64,000 nt of DNA from Paenibacillaceae bacterium (GTDB taxonomy: Bacteria; Bacillota; Bacilli; Paenibacillales; Paenibacillaceae). A program made the position numbers and the translations under genes. The notes beneath the pieces were generated by a model that worked only from the letters and a program-made list of their open reading frames with translations, had not been told where the DNA came from and ran no database searches. Below, in pieces: positions 17,999 through 27,264 of the stretch; the first letter of the stretch is position 1, and each line of letters opens with the position of its first letter. Location: NCBI GenBank assembly GCA_900766135.1, contig CAAFUF010000049.1:54940-118939 (forward strand). The letters run 5' to 3'.

Positions 17999-19345
17999 AT
18001 GCCATTATTTATTGTTGCACTCGGAATTATCGTGCTGCTCGTGTTAATTACGGGCTTCAAGTTAAATACGTTCGTCTCTCTGATCATTGTGTCCTTCTTG
18101 GTCGCATTAGCCCTTGGCATGCCGCTGAATACGATTGTCTCCTCGATTGAGGGCGGATTGGGCGGCACGCTTGGCCATATTGCCCTGATCTTTGGACTTG
18201 GCGCAATGCTCGGCAAACTGATTGCCGATGCAGGAGGCGCGCACCGAATTGCCATGACCCTGATCAACAAGTTTGGGGAGAAAAGAATTCAATGGGCCGT
18301 CGTCGCGGCTTCGTTTATCGTAGGGATCGCCTTATTCTTTGAAGTTGGCTTGGTCCTGTTGATTCCGATCGTGTTCACGATCTCGAAGCAATTGAAAGTA
18401 CCGATCGTATATTTTGGGATTCCCATGGCGGCCGCGTTATTGGCCACACACGGCTTCTTGCCTCCGCATCCGGGCCCGACGGCGATTGCGGGCGAATATG
18501 GCGCCGACATCGGGATGGTATTGCTCTACGGCATTATCGTGGCGATTCCGGCGGTCATTCTCGCAGGTCCGGTCTATACGAAATTGGCGAAGCGAATCGT
18601 TCCCAGCGCATTTGACAAAACCGGCAATATCGATTCCCTCGGTGAGCAAAAGACCTTCAAACTCGAAGAAACGCCGGGTTTTGGAATCAGTGTCTTAACT
18701 TCGATGTTTCCTGTAATCTTAATGGCTATAGCGACTATTATCGATATGGTCAAAACCTCTTCCGGGCTTGAAGATAATGCATTTTTCTCTATTGTAAGTC
18801 TCGTGGGCAATGCATCAACGGCAATGTTGATTTCCTTAGTCATTGCGATCTTTACCATGGGGATTTTCAGAAAAATTCCGATAAAAAATATTATGAGCTC
18901 TTGTGCGGTGTCGATCAGCCACATTGGCATGATGTTGTTGATCATTGGCGGCGGCGGTGCCTTCAAACAAGTATTGATTACTGGCGGTGTCGGCGATTAT
19001 GTAGCCGAGTTATTCACGGGTTCCACGATGTCGCCTATCCTGTTAGCTTGGATCGTTGCCGCTATCTTGCGGGTATCTCTCGGATCTGCAACGGTTGCGG
19101 CGTTATCAACAGCCGGTTTGGTTATTCCGTTGTTGGGTCAATACGATGTCAACCTGGCATTAGTTGTCCTTGCAACCGGCGCAGGCAGTTCCATCTGTTC
19201 TCATGTGAATGATGCCGGTTTTTGGATGATCAAAGAATACTTTGGATTAAATATGAAAGAAACCTTCGGTACATGGACGGTTCTTTCGACGATTGTTTCC
19301 GTAGTGGGGTTAGGCTCGATCCTATTGTTGAGCTTAGTCGTTTAA
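17999..19345 (+). CDS. GntP family sugar-acid permease
   Basis: The 448-residue membrane protein has about twelve hydrophobic segments and family motifs such as HGFLPPHPGP and GSSICSHVNDAGFW. GntP-family proteins import gluconate and other sugar acids with protons. Within a xylonate operon the inferred substrate is D-xylonate; the E. coli paralogue YjhF sits in the equivalent yjh cluster. I chose the ATG at 17999 because TGGAGG (17983-17988) is 10 nt upstream, whereas the in-frame TTG at 17990 is too close. It lies 36 nt after the dehydratase gene. Confidence 0.9.
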   Translation: MPLFIVALGIIVLLVLITGFKLNTFVSLIIVSFLVALALGMPLNTIVSSIEGGLGGTLGHIALIFGLGAMLGKLIADAGGAHRIAMTLINKFGEKRIQWAVVAASFIVGIALFFEVGLVLLIPIVFTISKQLKVPIVYFGIPMAAALLATHGFLPPHPGPTAIAGEYGADIGMVLLYGIIVAIPAVILAGPVYTKLAKRIVPSAFDKTGNIDSLGEQKTFKLEETPGFGISVLTSMFPVILMAIATIIDMVKTSSGLEDNAFFSIVSLVGNASTAMLISLVIAIFTMGIFRKIPIKNIMSSCAVSISHIGMMLLIIGGGGAFKQVLITGGVGDYVAELFTGSTMSPILLAWIVAAILRVSLGSATVAALSTAGLVIPLLGQYDVNLALVVLATGAGSSICSHVNDAGFWMIKEYFGLNMKETFGTWTVLSTIVSVVGLGSILLLSLVV

Positions 19346-19438
19346 TGAATCATTAATTATGCATGCTGCGCCCTTCACCTGCGATGGGAAAACTCCAAGG
19401 AGGTGGGGGCGCTCTTAAAAGAGAAGGAGAAGAAACCT

Positions 19439-20356
19439 ATGAAGAAAGCCCAATTTTTAACCCCTGTGGTCACTGCTTTTGATGCTGAGGGCAATCTGGA
19501 TCAGCAGGCCAATCAAGATATTTATGATCATTTAATTCGCGGAGGCGTAGACGGTTTAGTCGTGATGGGCAGTACCGGCGAATTTTTCTCTATGCCGGAA
19601 GCCCAAAAGAAGCAATTAATCGACCTTGTGGTGGGCCACGTGAATCATCGGACGAAAGTGTATATCGGAACCGCCTGCATGAACGTTGAAGATACGATTC
19701 ATCTATCGAACTACGCCATTGATGCGGGTGCGGATGGGGTCATGATCGTCAGTCCATATTATTTTGCACTGTCGGATGACAGCGTCGAATACTATTTTGA
19801 CCAAGTCGCGGAAGCGGTGAGGGGCGATATTTATTTGTACAATTTCCCGGCCAGAACGGTCCATGACCTATCTCCGGAAGTCACGCTTCGTCTGTTAAGA
19901 AAGCATAGTCATATCAAAGGATATAAAGATACCGTCACGGAAATGGCGCATACCCGGAAATTAATTCAAACGGTACAGAGCGAATTCCCTGACTTTGTGA
20001 TTTACTCCGGATTTGATGAGAATTTTGCCCATAATGTCTTGAGCGGGGGGAATGGGTGCATCGGAGGACTTTCCAATATTTATCCCGAAGTGTTCTCGGC
20101 ATGGGCAAAGGCCGCCGATGGTAATGACTTCCATAAATTGGCCGCGATCCAGAGGATTGTGGATAAGATGATGGAGTTATACGATATTGGCACCCCATTC
20201 ATTCCTATTGTGAAGCAAGCTATGATTTTCAAGGGGTTGAAGATGCAGGGATATTGCAATAAACCGTTTCTACAACCTGATCCCAAACAGAAGGAAGCCA
20301 TTCAAGCGCTGCTGCAAGAAATCGATGCATGGATTGCCCTTTCCGCCGTTATCTAA
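19439..20356 (+). CDS. DapA/NanA-family aldolase, probable 2-keto-3-deoxy-D-xylonate aldolase (YagE/YjhH-like)
   Basis: The 305-residue TIM-barrel class I aldolase has the family signature GSTGEFF, the catalytic Tyr134 in LYNFPAR and the Schiff-base Lys163 in GYKDT. The inferred reaction is cleavage of 2-keto-3-deoxy-D-xylonate to pyruvate and glycolaldehyde, as by E. coli YagE and YjhH. Operon position next to the YjhG-type dehydratase supports this over dihydrodipicolinate synthase. AAGGAG lies 9 nt before the ATG at 19439, which decides the start over an upstream in-frame codon. It is the last gene before a strong terminator. Confidence 0.9.
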   Translation: MKKAQFLTPVVTAFDAEGNLDQQANQDIYDHLIRGGVDGLVVMGSTGEFFSMPEAQKKQLIDLVVGHVNHRTKVYIGTACMNVEDTIHLSNYAIDAGADGVMIVSPYYFALSDDSVEYYFDQVAEAVRGDIYLYNFPARTVHDLSPEVTLRLLRKHSHIKGYKDTVTEMAHTRKLIQTVQSEFPDFVIYSGFDENFAHNVLSGGNGCIGGLSNIYPEVFSAWAKAADGNDFHKLAAIQRIVDKMMELYDIGTPFIPIVKQAMIFKGLKMQGYCNKPFLQPDPKQKEAIQALLQEIDAWIALSAVI

Positions 20357-20436
20357 GAAGGATCTAGGCGGTAATCTACGCCAGAGAAGCTAAGGCCCGC
20401 TCCTAAAAGGCGGTCGGCCTCCCAAGGAGATATGAA

Positions 20437-20465
20437 TCCACAACCTTTAAAGGTTGTGGATTTTT
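20437..20465 (+). terminator. Terminator of the xylonate operon
   Basis: A 24-nt perfect palindrome (20437-20460) is followed by five T (20461-20465). Confidence 0.92.
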
Positions 20466-20535
20466 GCATGTTATGATTTGAACGAATCCTCTGACGCATA
20501 ACCCCTGACAGTTGTGAATTCCATCACTCCGCCTT

Positions 20536-20568
20536 CTATAACCGAATCTATAACCGCGGTTAGATTCG
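20536..20568. repeat. Direct and inverted repeats upstream of the GLUG/SLH gene
   Basis: CTATAACCG occurs twice (20536-20544 and 20548-20556). The second copy merges into the palindrome AACCGCGGTT (20552-20561), which is flanked by CGAATC and GATTCG. It lies just upstream of the promoter at 20565-20592 and could bind a regulator. Confidence 0.45.
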
Positions 20569-20592
20569 ATAGCCGATGAGATCTTTTATAAT
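20565..20592 (+). promoter_or_regulatory. Promoter of the GLUG/SLH surface-protein gene
   Basis: TATAAT (20587-20592) has a weak -35 TTCGAT (20565-20570) at a 16-bp spacing. The Fur-like palindrome starts 5 bp downstream. Confidence 0.5.
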
Positions 20593-20596
20593 TTTA

Positions 20597-20611
20597 GAAT
20601 GATTATCATTC
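20597..20611. promoter_or_regulatory. Fur-box-like 7-1-7 palindrome
   Basis: GAATGAT-T-ATCATTC is a perfect 7-1-7 inverted repeat. Its 13-bp core AATGATTATCATT matches the centre of the Fur consensus (AATGATAATCATT) at 12 of 13 positions. It lies just after a TATAAT box, where Fur would repress. Iron control of the following surface protein is inferred. Confidence 0.55.
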
Positions 20612-20641
20612 GGTAAAAGAGAGAAGGAAGGGTTGAACGGA

Positions 20642-23600
20642 ATGAAGCGCATTTTTGCATGGTTTATGGTTCTGTCGTTGGCGTTGGGTGTCCTGCCAAT
20701 GACCGTTTTTGCGGATTCGGAAGGAACGGCGGTGGCTGGAAGCGGGACGGCGGGGGATCCCTTTATCGTCACGACGCTGGATCAACTTGACGCCGTAAGG
20801 GATAACTTAACGGCCCACTATCGGCTTGGCGCGGATATCGATGCGTCGGCGACGGCGGGTTGGGACGGCGGAGCGGGCTGGATGCCGATCGGGGAAAGAG
20901 GCGGCGGCAGCTCTACGCAGTTCACGGGGGTGTTCGACGGTGCGGGGCATGTCATCCGTAACCTGACGATTAATCGGCCGTCTCAGGATGGCGTTGGGCT
21001 GTTCGGAATGATTGGTACGGGAGGGGTGGTCCGCAGCCTGGGCATAGAGGGCGGTACGATCACGGGCGGAAACTATACCGGCGCTCTGGCAGGGAACAAT
21101 AACGGGACGATCGAGCAGTCTCATACCGGGGTCGATGTTCGGGGATATGGACTGGTTGGAGGGCTGGCTGGTTACGAGTACGGCCAAATTCTCGCTTCTT
21201 ACGCCACGGGGGATGTCAGCGGAACGAATAACGTCGGAGGATTGATAGGCCGCAGCGACGGGACGGTAACGGAAGCGTATGCGACCGGTCATGTGGAAGG
21301 AAACGACACGGTTGGCGGACTTATCGGTCTGAAGGAAGGGGGAGAGTTAAGTCGATCCTACTTTGCCGGCACGGTTCATGCGAATGGCCAATACATAGGC
21401 GGTTTGGTGGGGTTCCTGTTCGGAGCAATCTTAAGTCAGTCCTATAACATCGGATCCGTCAGCGGGGATCATATTGTTGGCGGGCTGGTGGGCATTACGG
21501 ATTATGGCTATATCGGCAAATCTTATGCCTCCGGTCAGGTTACTGCCGCCGCAGGGGATGTCGGCGGCGTGCTTGGTTCCAATAACGGCACCGTGATGGA
21601 AAGCAATTACTGGGATGCAGAGACTTCAGGGCTGGCGGACGGATGCGGCCACAATAACGATGCTTACGGAGTTCCGTGTGTCGCGGTAAGCCTTACAACC
21701 GCAGAGGCGCTGAGCCAGGCGGGCTACGCGGGGTTGGACTTCGCGGCAGACTGGTTTATGCTCGAAGGTTCAACGCGGCCTTTCCTTCGTGCGGAATGGT
21801 CCCAGGACATCGGCAACGCCCATCAGCTGCAGTTGATGGCGATGGATCTGACGGCGGCGTATTCGCTGACTGGCGATATGGATTTCGGCACGGTGTTCAC
21901 GGACGATAGCCGGGGCGATATGTGGGCCACGAGCGCCGGAGCGGGGGCGGGCTTCGCGCCGATCGGCGACGCGACGTTGGGCCCCTTCACCGGCCAACTC
22001 GATGGCCAAGGACATGCGGTTCGCGGTTTAATCATCAACCGCCCGGGAACCGGCCAGGTCGGGTTGATTGGTCATCTCGGCGATGGAGGCTTCGTACACG
22101 GCGTCGGGGTGGAGGGCGGACGCATCAGCGGAGGTTATTCCAGCGGCGGCTTAATCGGCGACAACCGCGGCGGTACGGTCGAATTGTCTTATTCGACGGC
22201 CAGCGTAAGCGGCACTGACAATGTCGGGGGTCTGGTGGGCAACATGTTTCCCGGCATGATCACGAATTCCTTTGCGGGAGGCGATGTTTCCGGCTCGATC
22301 GCGGTTGGCGGCCTCGTGGGCCGTGCCGATCTGGGAAGCTTGGTCGAGGATGCTTACGCTACCGGTTCCGTGGTAGGGTCCTCCGAATCCGGCGGTCTAA
22401 TTGGACGACATGTCGGAACGGTCAACCGGGCGTATGCCGCAGGTGAAGTACAGGGCTCCGGTTCGGAAATCGGAGGTTTGGTAGGGCGGGAATTCAGCCC
22501 AACCTCCATCGTAACCTCGGGATACTACGATGCCGCAACGTCGGGCCATGGAGGCGGGAAGCCGACCGCGGCCATGAAGCGCAAGTCAACGTTCGAGACG
22601 TGGGATTGGGATGGGACCTGGACGATCGAGGAAGGAAGAACCTATCCTGCCTTGCAAGGAATTGCCGCGAATCTCGGCATCGACACGGCTCCTCCGGCGA
22701 TCGTGAACCTCCGGATCCAAGATCCGAATCGCCTTCGGGTTACTTTTGACGAAGAGGTGAACCTGCTTGCAACGGGGGGATTTTCCGTACTCGCAGACGG
22801 CGTTGATATTGGGGTTGTGGATCTCGTAAAGACCGGGGCGAAGACCTTGGAGTTGACGGTCGGCGAGGAGTTGCGCGGCGGCCAGGACGTCCGGCTGTCC
22901 TATGACTCGCAAGCGGGGAGTGTCTCGGACCTGGCGAACCATCCGTTGCTCAGCGTGGCGGATCAACCTTGGCCGCCGGAACTGACGATTACGATGGCCG
23001 CGTCAACTGGCGAGGAATACCAAGACGCAACATGGACCAACCAGCCTGTGACGGTGAGCGCCTCGGTTTATGGCGCTTCTGCGGATGTCACCGAGTTTGT
23101 ATACTCGTTGGATGGCGGGGATACCTGGACGGCGTACGCGTCAAGCTTTGAACTGCGGGATGACGGCGTACATGTCCTCGATTTCAAGGCGGTTGATCAG
23201 GCGGGGATGGAAACGACGGCACGTCGCACGGTGAAAATCAGTGCCGGCGGGCTGACTTTGACCCCGGAGATGATACAAGGGGATGGCAGTCCTTATGGGG
23301 ATGGGGACTGGACGAACCAGACCGTGACCATCAGTGTGTACGCCGTGGCGGGATTCGGCGAGATCGTGTCCTTTACCTATACGGTGGATGGCGAATCGCC
23401 GCAAGCCTATGCGAACGGGACTCCTCTCGAAATCACCGGGGACGGGGACCATAGGGTTCTCTTCCAAGCGGAGGATGAAGCCGGCCATCGTCTGTCCGAA
23501 GAGCTGAAGGTGCGGATCGATCGAACGCCTCCAGCCGTCGATTTCTCCCCGAACGGGCGGGAATTCGCGGATGGTTCGGCTTCATCCCGGACGACGGTAG

Positions 23601-24838
23601 GGGATGCCGGAAGCGGGGTTGATGCTTCCACACTCCAATATGCGTGGACGACGGATCCCTCCGCGCCAACGGGAGGCTGGATCCCGTTCGTCAATGGCGC
23701 TAACTTGACGAAGAGCGGATCGGACGGCGACTGGTACCTGCACGTAAGGGCGGCCGATCAGGCGGGGAACGAGATGACAGCTGCATCACTACGGTTCCGG
23801 CTGGTCCAGAGAAGCAGCAACCCGGCGCCATTGCCGGGCAATACATCCTCCAGCAGCGGAACGCCGACCTTGCCGAACAACGTATATCCGATCGGACCTG
23901 CCGGCGGCTCGGCGAAGTTTGGTGGAGGAGAAATCCGGTTTCCTGCCGGTGCGATGGATCGTCCGTTCCAGGTGACGATCGAAGAGATTACGGATACGAG
24001 TACCCTGCCGTTGTCAAATCGGGAACGTCTGGTCAGCCGGGTATTCGAGTTTAAGAAGGACGTTCCGGGGAATTTTCGGGTTCCTGTAACCGTCCAACTG
24101 CGTTTGAACGCCGACGTCAAGCGGGAGGATGGCAGCCCGATCCTGCTAGTCTGGCTGAACAAGGAGACGGGGCAATGGGTTGCGTTGGACGATCTGCACG
24201 TTGACTACGAAAACGGCACCGTCAGCGGCACCATCGATCATTTTACTAAGTTTGCGGCCCTCTCCCGAGCGGTTGAGATCCAAGAGCCGATGATCGCATT
24301 ACCGGATATTCAAGGCCATTACGCCGAAGAAACGATCCGGGATCTCACGAAGAGCGGGATCGTTAGCGGATATCCGGACGGCACCTTCCGGCCGAACCGT
24401 CCGATTACGCGGGCAGAGTTCGTTTCGATCCTGAGCTCGATCCTGCCATGGGAACCGGCGGCGGAAAAAACGTTCGCCGACACGGAGAAGCATTGGGCCC
24501 GGTCGGCGATCTCCATCGCCTACGCTAACGGAATCGTCCAGGGCGTCGACGACCATCGCTTTGCGCCGGACCAGCCGATCACGAGGGAGCAGATGGCGGT
24601 GATGGCGGCAAATGCCCTGCATTTGGAGAAGCCGAAGGCCGGTTTGTCCTTCGCGGACGGGGAACGGATCTCGAGTTGGGCGAAGGATGCCATCGAAGCG
24701 GTGACGGAGCGGGGAATCTTCTCGGGATATCCGGACCGCACCATACGTCCGCAAGCCCAGGCAACCCGGGCGGAAGCGGTAATGGTGATCGACAGAATCA
24801 TGAAAATGTATGCCATATCGAAAACGAGCGACCTGTAA
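20642..24838 (+). CDS. GLUG-repeat, Ig-like, SLH-anchored surface protein
   Basis: The exported protein has 1398 residues and a signal peptide ending TVFA. The N-terminal part has two blocks of GLUG-type repeats (about residues 40-330 and 385-675; the units resemble VGGLIG and SYATGxVSG). A Big_5/SbsA-like domain (DTAPPAIVNLRI) follows, then two or three Ig-like domains with VDQAG or EDEAGH motifs. Next are a ZU5-like segment (GGEIRFPAGAM) and three C-terminal SLH domains (about 1220-1395) that anchor it to the wall polymer. No enzyme active site was seen, so binding or adhesion is inferred. The ATG at 20642 is preferred to the TTG at 20633 because AAGGAAGG lies about 10 nt upstream. A Fur-like box precedes it. 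Confidence 0.88.
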   Translation: MKRIFAWFMVLSLALGVLPMTVFADSEGTAVAGSGTAGDPFIVTTLDQLDAVRDNLTAHYRLGADIDASATAGWDGGAGWMPIGERGGGSSTQFTGVFDGAGHVIRNLTINRPSQDGVGLFGMIGTGGVVRSLGIEGGTITGGNYTGALAGNNNGTIEQSHTGVDVRGYGLVGGLAGYEYGQILASYATGDVSGTNNVGGLIGRSDGTVTEAYATGHVEGNDTVGGLIGLKEGGELSRSYFAGTVHANGQYIGGLVGFLFGAILSQSYNIGSVSGDHIVGGLVGITDYGYIGKSYASGQVTAAAGDVGGVLGSNNGTVMESNYWDAETSGLADGCGHNNDAYGVPCVAVSLTTAEALSQAGYAGLDFAADWFMLEGSTRPFLRAEWSQDIGNAHQLQLMAMDLTAAYSLTGDMDFGTVFTDDSRGDMWATSAGAGAGFAPIGDATLGPFTGQLDGQGHAVRGLIINRPGTGQVGLIGHLGDGGFVHGVGVEGGRISGGYSSGGLIGDNRGGTVELSYSTASVSGTDNVGGLVGNMFPGMITNSFAGGDVSGSIAVGGLVGRADLGSLVEDAYATGSVVGSSESGGLIGRHVGTVNRAYAAGEVQGSGSEIGGLVGREFSPTSIVTSGYYDAATSGHGGGKPTAAMKRKSTFETWDWDGTWTIEEGRTYPALQGIAANLGIDTAPPAIVNLRIQDPNRLRVTFDEEVNLLATGGFSVLADGVDIGVVDLVKTGAKTLELTVGEELRGGQDVRLSYDSQAGSVSDLANHPLLSVADQPWPPELTITMAASTGEEYQDATWTNQPVTVSASVYGASADVTEFVYSLDGGDTWTAYASSFELRDDGVHVLDFKAVDQAGMETTARRTVKISAGGLTLTPEMIQGDGSPYGDGDWTNQTVTISVYAVAGFGEIVSFTYTVDGESPQAYANGTPLEITGDGDHRVLFQAEDEAGHRLSEELKVRIDRTPPAVDFSPNGREFADGSASSRTTVGDAGSGVDASTLQYAWTTDPSAPTGGWIPFVNGANLTKSGSDGDWYLHVRAADQAGNEMTAASLRFRLVQRSSNPAPLPGNTSSSSGTPTLPNNVYPIGPAGGSAKFGGGEIRFPAGAMDRPFQVTIEEITDTSTLPLSNRERLVSRVFEFKKDVPGNFRVPVTVQLRLNADVKREDGSPILLVWLNKETGQWVALDDLHVDYENGTVSGTIDHFTKFAALSRAVEIQEPMIALPDIQGHYAEETIRDLTKSGIVSGYPDGTFRPNRPITRAEFVSILSSILPWEPAAEKTFADTEKHWARSAISIAYANGIVQGVDDHRFAPDQPITREQMAVMAANALHLEKPKAGLSFADGERISSWAKDAIEAVTERGIFSGYPDRTIRPQAQATRAEAVMVIDRIMKMYAISKTSDL

Positions 24839-24852
24839 AGGTCGCTTTTTTT
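24827..24852 (+). terminator. Terminator overlapping the end of the GLUG/SLH gene
   Basis: AGCGACCT (24827-24834) pairs with AGGTCGCT (24839-24846), followed by seven T. The TAA stop codon forms part of the 4-nt loop. Confidence 0.9.
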
Positions 24853-24970
24853 ATGGGGGAAGCCAAGCCCTATGAGAAATCGCAAACTAAACTAAAATTT
24901 GTGTACTATATGTTATGATGAATATATTATATATAATTGAAATAGGATTATCATTTAGGGAGGGATAAGC

Positions 24971-27238
24971 ATGAAGAACACAACCGCTGGCGTCGAACGG
25001 GATTGGGCATCCTACGTCAATACCAATATCGGGACGTTGTCCTACAAAACGTGGTCCACGTCTCCAACCGTGCAGCTTCCACATGGGATGATGGAGATCG
25101 ATCCGGTCACCACGCCGGGCATCGGAGACAAGTATTTGGCGGATAAAAACTTCGGATTTTCCTTTGGACCCGCAACCGTGATGGTTTCCGGCAGCCCTTT
25201 GTCAGACCGGATGGAAGCGCTTGCTTCTACCTTCGATCATGATTTGGAGGAGACCCGGCCCTATAAGTACCGCGTCTTTCTGGAGGATCCTGAGATCGAT
25301 GCTGAGATGACAGTGGCTCAGCGCAGCGCCTATTTTCGTTTCCACTCCGGCGGACCGGTCCATGTCATCATTGATGGCGGCGATCCTACGCAATTTCACA
25401 AGAACGATGGCCGCGTGATCGAAGGGGAGCACACGAATAAAGGACATGTTTGCTATTTTAGCTTGGAAATGAGAGAGGTTGCGTCGTCATTTGGCTCCAT
25501 CGAAAACTGCCCCGCCATGTACTTGACCTATGAGCCGCAGCAGAAGGAAGAAACGATAGAGTTCAAGGTAGGGATCTCCTACATCAGCTTGGAACAAGCT
25601 CGGAAGAACCGACAGCAAGAGCTGCCGGACTGGGATTTTGAAGCGGCCGTTACCCGAGCCCGCGACGCTTGGAACCAGGCGCTTTCCGCGATCGAGGTGG
25701 AAGGCGGGACGGAAGAAGAACGGACGATTTTCTATACGGCGATGTACCGTACGCTGCAACGGATGCGGAATATTACGGAAGACGGCCAATATTACAGCGG
25801 CTTCGACGGACGTGTTCATCAGGCGGAGGGACGGGATTTTTACACGCACGACCAGCTTTGGGATACGTATCGCTGTGCCCGCCCTTTGCAAAGCCTTATC
25901 GAACCGCGCGCGTTTGAAGATATGGTGTACTCGTTGGTCAGAATGTACGAGCAAGGCGGGTTGTTGCCGAAATTCCCCCATCCGGGGGGAGATCATGCGG
26001 TGATGATCGGCCATCATGCCGCTTCGCTCATTGCCGATGCCTGCGCGAAGGGGCTGGACAATATCCATGTTGAGAAGGCCTATGAAGGAATGCTTAAGGA
26101 TGCGACGGAAATGTCCCTGATTCCCTGGCGGACGGTGCCGGCTACGGAATTGGACCGGGTGTACCACGAACAAGGCTGGTTTCCGGCACTCCCCGTAAGG
26201 GAGGACGCGAAGGTAGCGGATCCGGACGAATGGAGAAAAAAGCTCTGGGACCTCGTCATGGAGAAGATGCCGAATCAGATCACTTGGGTCCCCGAAGTGG
26301 GCGTTGACGAATGGGTGCCCGAGGTTGATCCCTGGCACCGCCGGCAATCGGTGTCCGTTACGTTGGAGCGGGCTTATGACGATTGGTGCGTCGCTCAAGT
26401 AGCCCGTAAGTTGGGGCGGGCAGAGGAAGCCGAGCATTTCCTCAAGCGCGCGGGCAACTATCGCCATCTGTTCCGCCCTGACCTCGGGCTGATGGCACCC
26501 AGGACGGCGGATGGGGAATGGGTCGAACCGTTTGACCCGAAGTTGTCCGGCGGATTTGCCGGGGAGGGGTATTTTGCCGAAGTGAATAGCTGGATCTATA
26601 CGTTCCATGTGCAGCACGATGTGGAGGGACTAATCCAACTGATGGGCGGGAGAGAGGCTTTCGTTCATAAGCTCGACGCATTGTTTACGGAGCAATACAC
26701 GATGGAGAAGCCGTGGTTTCTCGGCCAATTCCCTGACATGTCGGGACTGATCGGGATGTATGCGCATGGCAACGAACCCAGCTTTCATATCCCGTACTTA
26801 TACAATTATGCCGGAGCTCCCTGGAAAACGCAGCGGCGCATACGCGACATCCAACACCTGATGTATAACGCCGGACCGGCCGGCCTGTGCGGAGACGATG
26901 ACATTGGTTCGCTGTCGTCCTGGTACGTATTCAGCGCGATGGGCTTCTATCCGGTGTGCCCGGGGCGTCCCGTCTATGATATCGGCAGCCCGATCTTCGA
27001 GAAGACGACCCTCCGCGTCGGGGAAGGCCAAACGTTTGTTATTGAAGCGCGTCACGTTTCCAAGGCGAACAAGTATATTCAATCCGCCGTCTTGAACGGG
27101 CAGCCGCATTCACGGCCTTGGCTGACCCATCAGGAACTGATGAGCGGAGGACGGCTTGTGCTGGAGATGGGCCCGAGACCGAACAAGGCATGGGGAAGCT
27201 CTCCGGAGGATGCCCCGCCTTCGATGACATCGCATTAG
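24971..27238 (+). CDS. GH92 family alpha-mannosidase, intracellular
   Basis: The 755-residue protein has no signal peptide. The N-terminal beta-sandwich starts with the NTNIGT motif and a PHGMMEIDP segment. The (alpha/alpha)6 barrel shows the GH92 hallmark GLCGDDDIGSLSSWYVFSAM followed by GFYPVCPG, equivalent to the GNDDxGxMSAWYV signature with its catalytic acidic residues. Family members are calcium-dependent exo-alpha-mannosidases acting on N-glycan or mannan fragments. Being cytosolic, it should act on imported oligosaccharides. GGGAGGGAT lies before the ATG. It is followed after 26 nt by a GH32 gene, so they are likely co-transcribed. Confidence 0.9.
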   Translation: MKNTTAGVERDWASYVNTNIGTLSYKTWSTSPTVQLPHGMMEIDPVTTPGIGDKYLADKNFGFSFGPATVMVSGSPLSDRMEALASTFDHDLEETRPYKYRVFLEDPEIDAEMTVAQRSAYFRFHSGGPVHVIIDGGDPTQFHKNDGRVIEGEHTNKGHVCYFSLEMREVASSFGSIENCPAMYLTYEPQQKEETIEFKVGISYISLEQARKNRQQELPDWDFEAAVTRARDAWNQALSAIEVEGGTEEERTIFYTAMYRTLQRMRNITEDGQYYSGFDGRVHQAEGRDFYTHDQLWDTYRCARPLQSLIEPRAFEDMVYSLVRMYEQGGLLPKFPHPGGDHAVMIGHHAASLIADACAKGLDNIHVEKAYEGMLKDATEMSLIPWRTVPATELDRVYHEQGWFPALPVREDAKVADPDEWRKKLWDLVMEKMPNQITWVPEVGVDEWVPEVDPWHRRQSVSVTLERAYDDWCVAQVARKLGRAEEAEHFLKRAGNYRHLFRPDLGLMAPRTADGEWVEPFDPKLSGGFAGEGYFAEVNSWIYTFHVQHDVEGLIQLMGGREAFVHKLDALFTEQYTMEKPWFLGQFPDMSGLIGMYAHGNEPSFHIPYLYNYAGAPWKTQRRIRDIQHLMYNAGPAGLCGDDDIGSLSSWYVFSAMGFYPVCPGRPVYDIGSPIFEKTTLRVGEGQTFVIEARHVSKANKYIQSAVLNGQPHSRPWLTHQELMSGGRLVLEMGPRPNKAWGSSPEDAPPSMTSH

Positions 27239-27264
27239 GTCCCGGTGAAACGGAGGAATATGAC

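Noticed and set aside
19439..20356. DapA-family gene considered as dihydrodipicolinate synthase
   Set aside because: Operon context with a xylonate dehydratase and GntP permease favours a keto-deoxy-sugar-acid aldolase.
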